A DNA stretch of 64,000 bases from NCBI RefSeq assembly GCF_000142905.1, contig NW_013657670.1, positions 174,323-238,322 on the forward strand. Direction: 5' to 3'. The position numbers and the translations under genes were made by a program. Numbering within the stretch: position 1 is the first letter of the stretch; each line of letters starts with the position of its first letter. Shown here piece by piece: positions 62,829 to 64,000 of the stretch. This DNA is from Thecamonas trahens ATCC 50062. Taxonomy: Eukaryota; Apusozoa; Apusomonadida; Apusomonadidae. The notes beneath the pieces were generated by a model. The model saw only the letters and a list, made by a program, of their open reading frames with translations. It searched no databases and was not told the DNA's origin.

Positions 62829-64000
62829 ATGGCTCGGGCCGCGGTGGTTGGCGCGGTGGCGGTGGTGGTGGCGGTGGCGGCGGCGCTGGCGCTGGTTCTG
62901 TTGCTGGTGGTGAACGACGACGCGCCTGCGCCTGCTCCGCACATGCTCAACAGATCAGAGCGGAAGAGTGGGACGGTTGAGTTGGACACGACGCGTCCGC
63001 ACCCGATGCGGCTGCCAGCTTACTACTCTACAATGGACGAGACTATGACCGAGGTCCGTAGGCTGGCCACAACCTGTCCACCGCTGGTCGTCGACTCGCT
63101 CCCGCTGACCGGCGACGACCCGCTGGTTGTGCTCCGGCTCCACGATGCGGATCTGGCAAGCTCGCTCCCACCACGAGCTGCACCAATGGACCGATCGTGC
63201 TACACTCAAGGCCGGGCAAACAAGGACGCTGGCCTGGACGCGCTGCCGACGGTGTTGATCACGGCTGGCCTCCACCCGCGCGAGGTGTTTGCAACTGAGC
63301 TCGCGCTGGGCCTCGTCCGCTGGCTCTGCGCCGCATACGACCAGGCGAGCGCTATGGACGCCGCCGAAGCGTGGTCAGTCCAGTACATGTTGGCTCGGAT
63401 GGAGCTTGTCGTAATCCCGCTCGCCAACCCGAGCGGCCGGCGGGTGGTTGAGGAGACCGACGCATGCGCACGGACCTCTGCAGCGGGCATCGACCTCAAC
63501 CGCAACTGGGTCTTCCGCCACGGCAAAGGCGAGCCCAACGAAGCGGCGGGCAACAAGCCGCTCTCGGCCGAGGAGACCCGGGTCCTGTTTGACTACATGT
63601 CGGTGCTGACCAAAGACCCCGAGCGCAACGTGGGCCTCTTTGTCGACATCCATTCGGGCGTGACCGAGGTGTACATCCCATACGACTCGGCGAGCGATGT
63701 GCTGCCGCGAAGTAAGCGGGCAATGTGCCTCTACGAGGTTGTAGATACATTTGCCACGCTCGGATGTGGGGCGTGCGCTCGCGGCTCGGCTGGCGTCATC
63801 GGCAACGAGCTGGTCTTTGGCACTGCTGCCGACACCATGTTTGTTACGCTGGGCGTCTCTGTCGTCCTCACAGTCGACGCCTTCGGCGCGCCGGACAAGA
63901 GCGACTGCTTTCTCCGGTTCAACCCGGACGATGAAGCCAAATATCACTCCATCGTCGCGCACTGGCTCGACGCTTTTGATTTTGCCTTCTGGGATGTGCT
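62829..64000 (+). CDS. M14 metallocarboxypeptidase, N-terminal anchor, truncated by window edge
   Basis: 390 codons visible, running off the right edge. A hydrophobic Val/Ala stretch (residues 5-28) is a signal peptide or signal anchor. The M14 zinc ligands are present: His and Glu in GLHPREV (about 147-153), His in DIHSG (about 275). The substrate-binding Asn-Arg lie in DLNRNW. The downstream DCFLRFNPDD block resembles the plant SOL1-like M14 group. The position of the general-base Glu (usually TxEIYG in that group) reads TVDAFG, so Asp replaces Glu. It is divergent from the DUF1746-like gene; 246 bases between starts. It uses plain GC-ending codons and shows no frame break. Confidence 0.85.
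   Translation, partial: MARAAVVGAVAVVVAVAAALALVLLLVVNDDAPAPAPHMLNRSERKSGTVELDTTRPHPMRLPAYYSTMDETMTEVRRLATTCPPLVVDSLPLTGDDPLVVLRLHDADLASSLPPRAAPMDRSCYTQGRANKDAGLDALPTVLITAGLHPREVFATELALGLVRWLCAAYDQASAMDAAEAWSVQYMLARMELVVIPLANPSGRRVVEETDACARTSAAGIDLNRNWVFRHGKGEPNEAAGNKPLSAEETRVLFDYMSVLTKDPERNVGLFVDIHSGVTEVYIPYDSASDVLPRSKRAMCLYEVVDTFATLGCGACARGSAGVIGNELVFGTAADTMFVTLGVSVVLTVDAFGAPDKSDCFLRFNPDDEAKYHSIVAHWLDAFDFAFWDV

Overview
The window is nuclear DNA from a GC-rich, gene-dense, intron-poor eukaryotic microbe. It holds a cytoplasmic dynein heavy chain, a myosin, a kinesin, RABL2, RAE1, mitochondrial TFB1M, an ADP/ATP carrier, HGH1 and NSUN2, so it is a flagellate-grade protist. The mixture of animal/fungal-type housekeeping genes with odd multidomain signalling proteins fits an apusomonad-like flagellate (Thecamonas-type); this attribution is inference. 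I support 21 protein genes plus one weak small ORF. No tRNA, rRNA, CRISPR or prokaryotic feature was recognised.

Left third (1-25 kb): RABL2 GTPase (+), NSUN2-type tRNA m5C methyltransferase (+), GDAP2-like macro/CRAL-TRIO protein (-), a giant receptor kinase with a bacterial-type solute-binding ectodomain (-), a calpain-like protein lacking its catalytic Cys (+), MGMT-type DNA repair protein (-), a four-pass membrane protein (-), PHO88/SND3 (+), a cyclic-nucleotide-binding-domain/kinesin fusion (+), carnitine acyltransferase (+) and HGH1 (+).

Middle (25-43 kb): a myosin with two WW domains and a tail of repeated WSSW modules (-), RAE1 (+), a membrane-anchored subtilisin with PA, EGF-like and two CUB domains (-), an unassigned hairpin-rich stretch next to a 634-base assembly gap (38804-39437), an Ala-rich helical protein of unknown family (+) and a mitochondrial ADP/ATP carrier with one intron (-).

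Right third (43-64 kb): a 13.9-kb cytoplasmic dynein 1 heavy chain with a 58-base first exon (-), TFB1M (+), an X-Pro aminopeptidase 1 (+), a DUF1746-like membrane protein (-) and an M14 carboxypeptidase running off the right edge (+).

Genes are packed tightly. Six convergent pairs are separated by only 4-120 bases. Three introns were found; all are near the start codon, C-rich, and share a GTACG donor. Seven single-base reading-frame breaks in six genes all need one added base in a short homopolymer, so they are most likely assembly undercalls and the genes are treated as intact. The genes do not form an operon or pathway; the recurring theme is cytoskeletal motors (dynein, myosin, kinesin, RABL2) and signalling proteins with degenerate catalytic domains.
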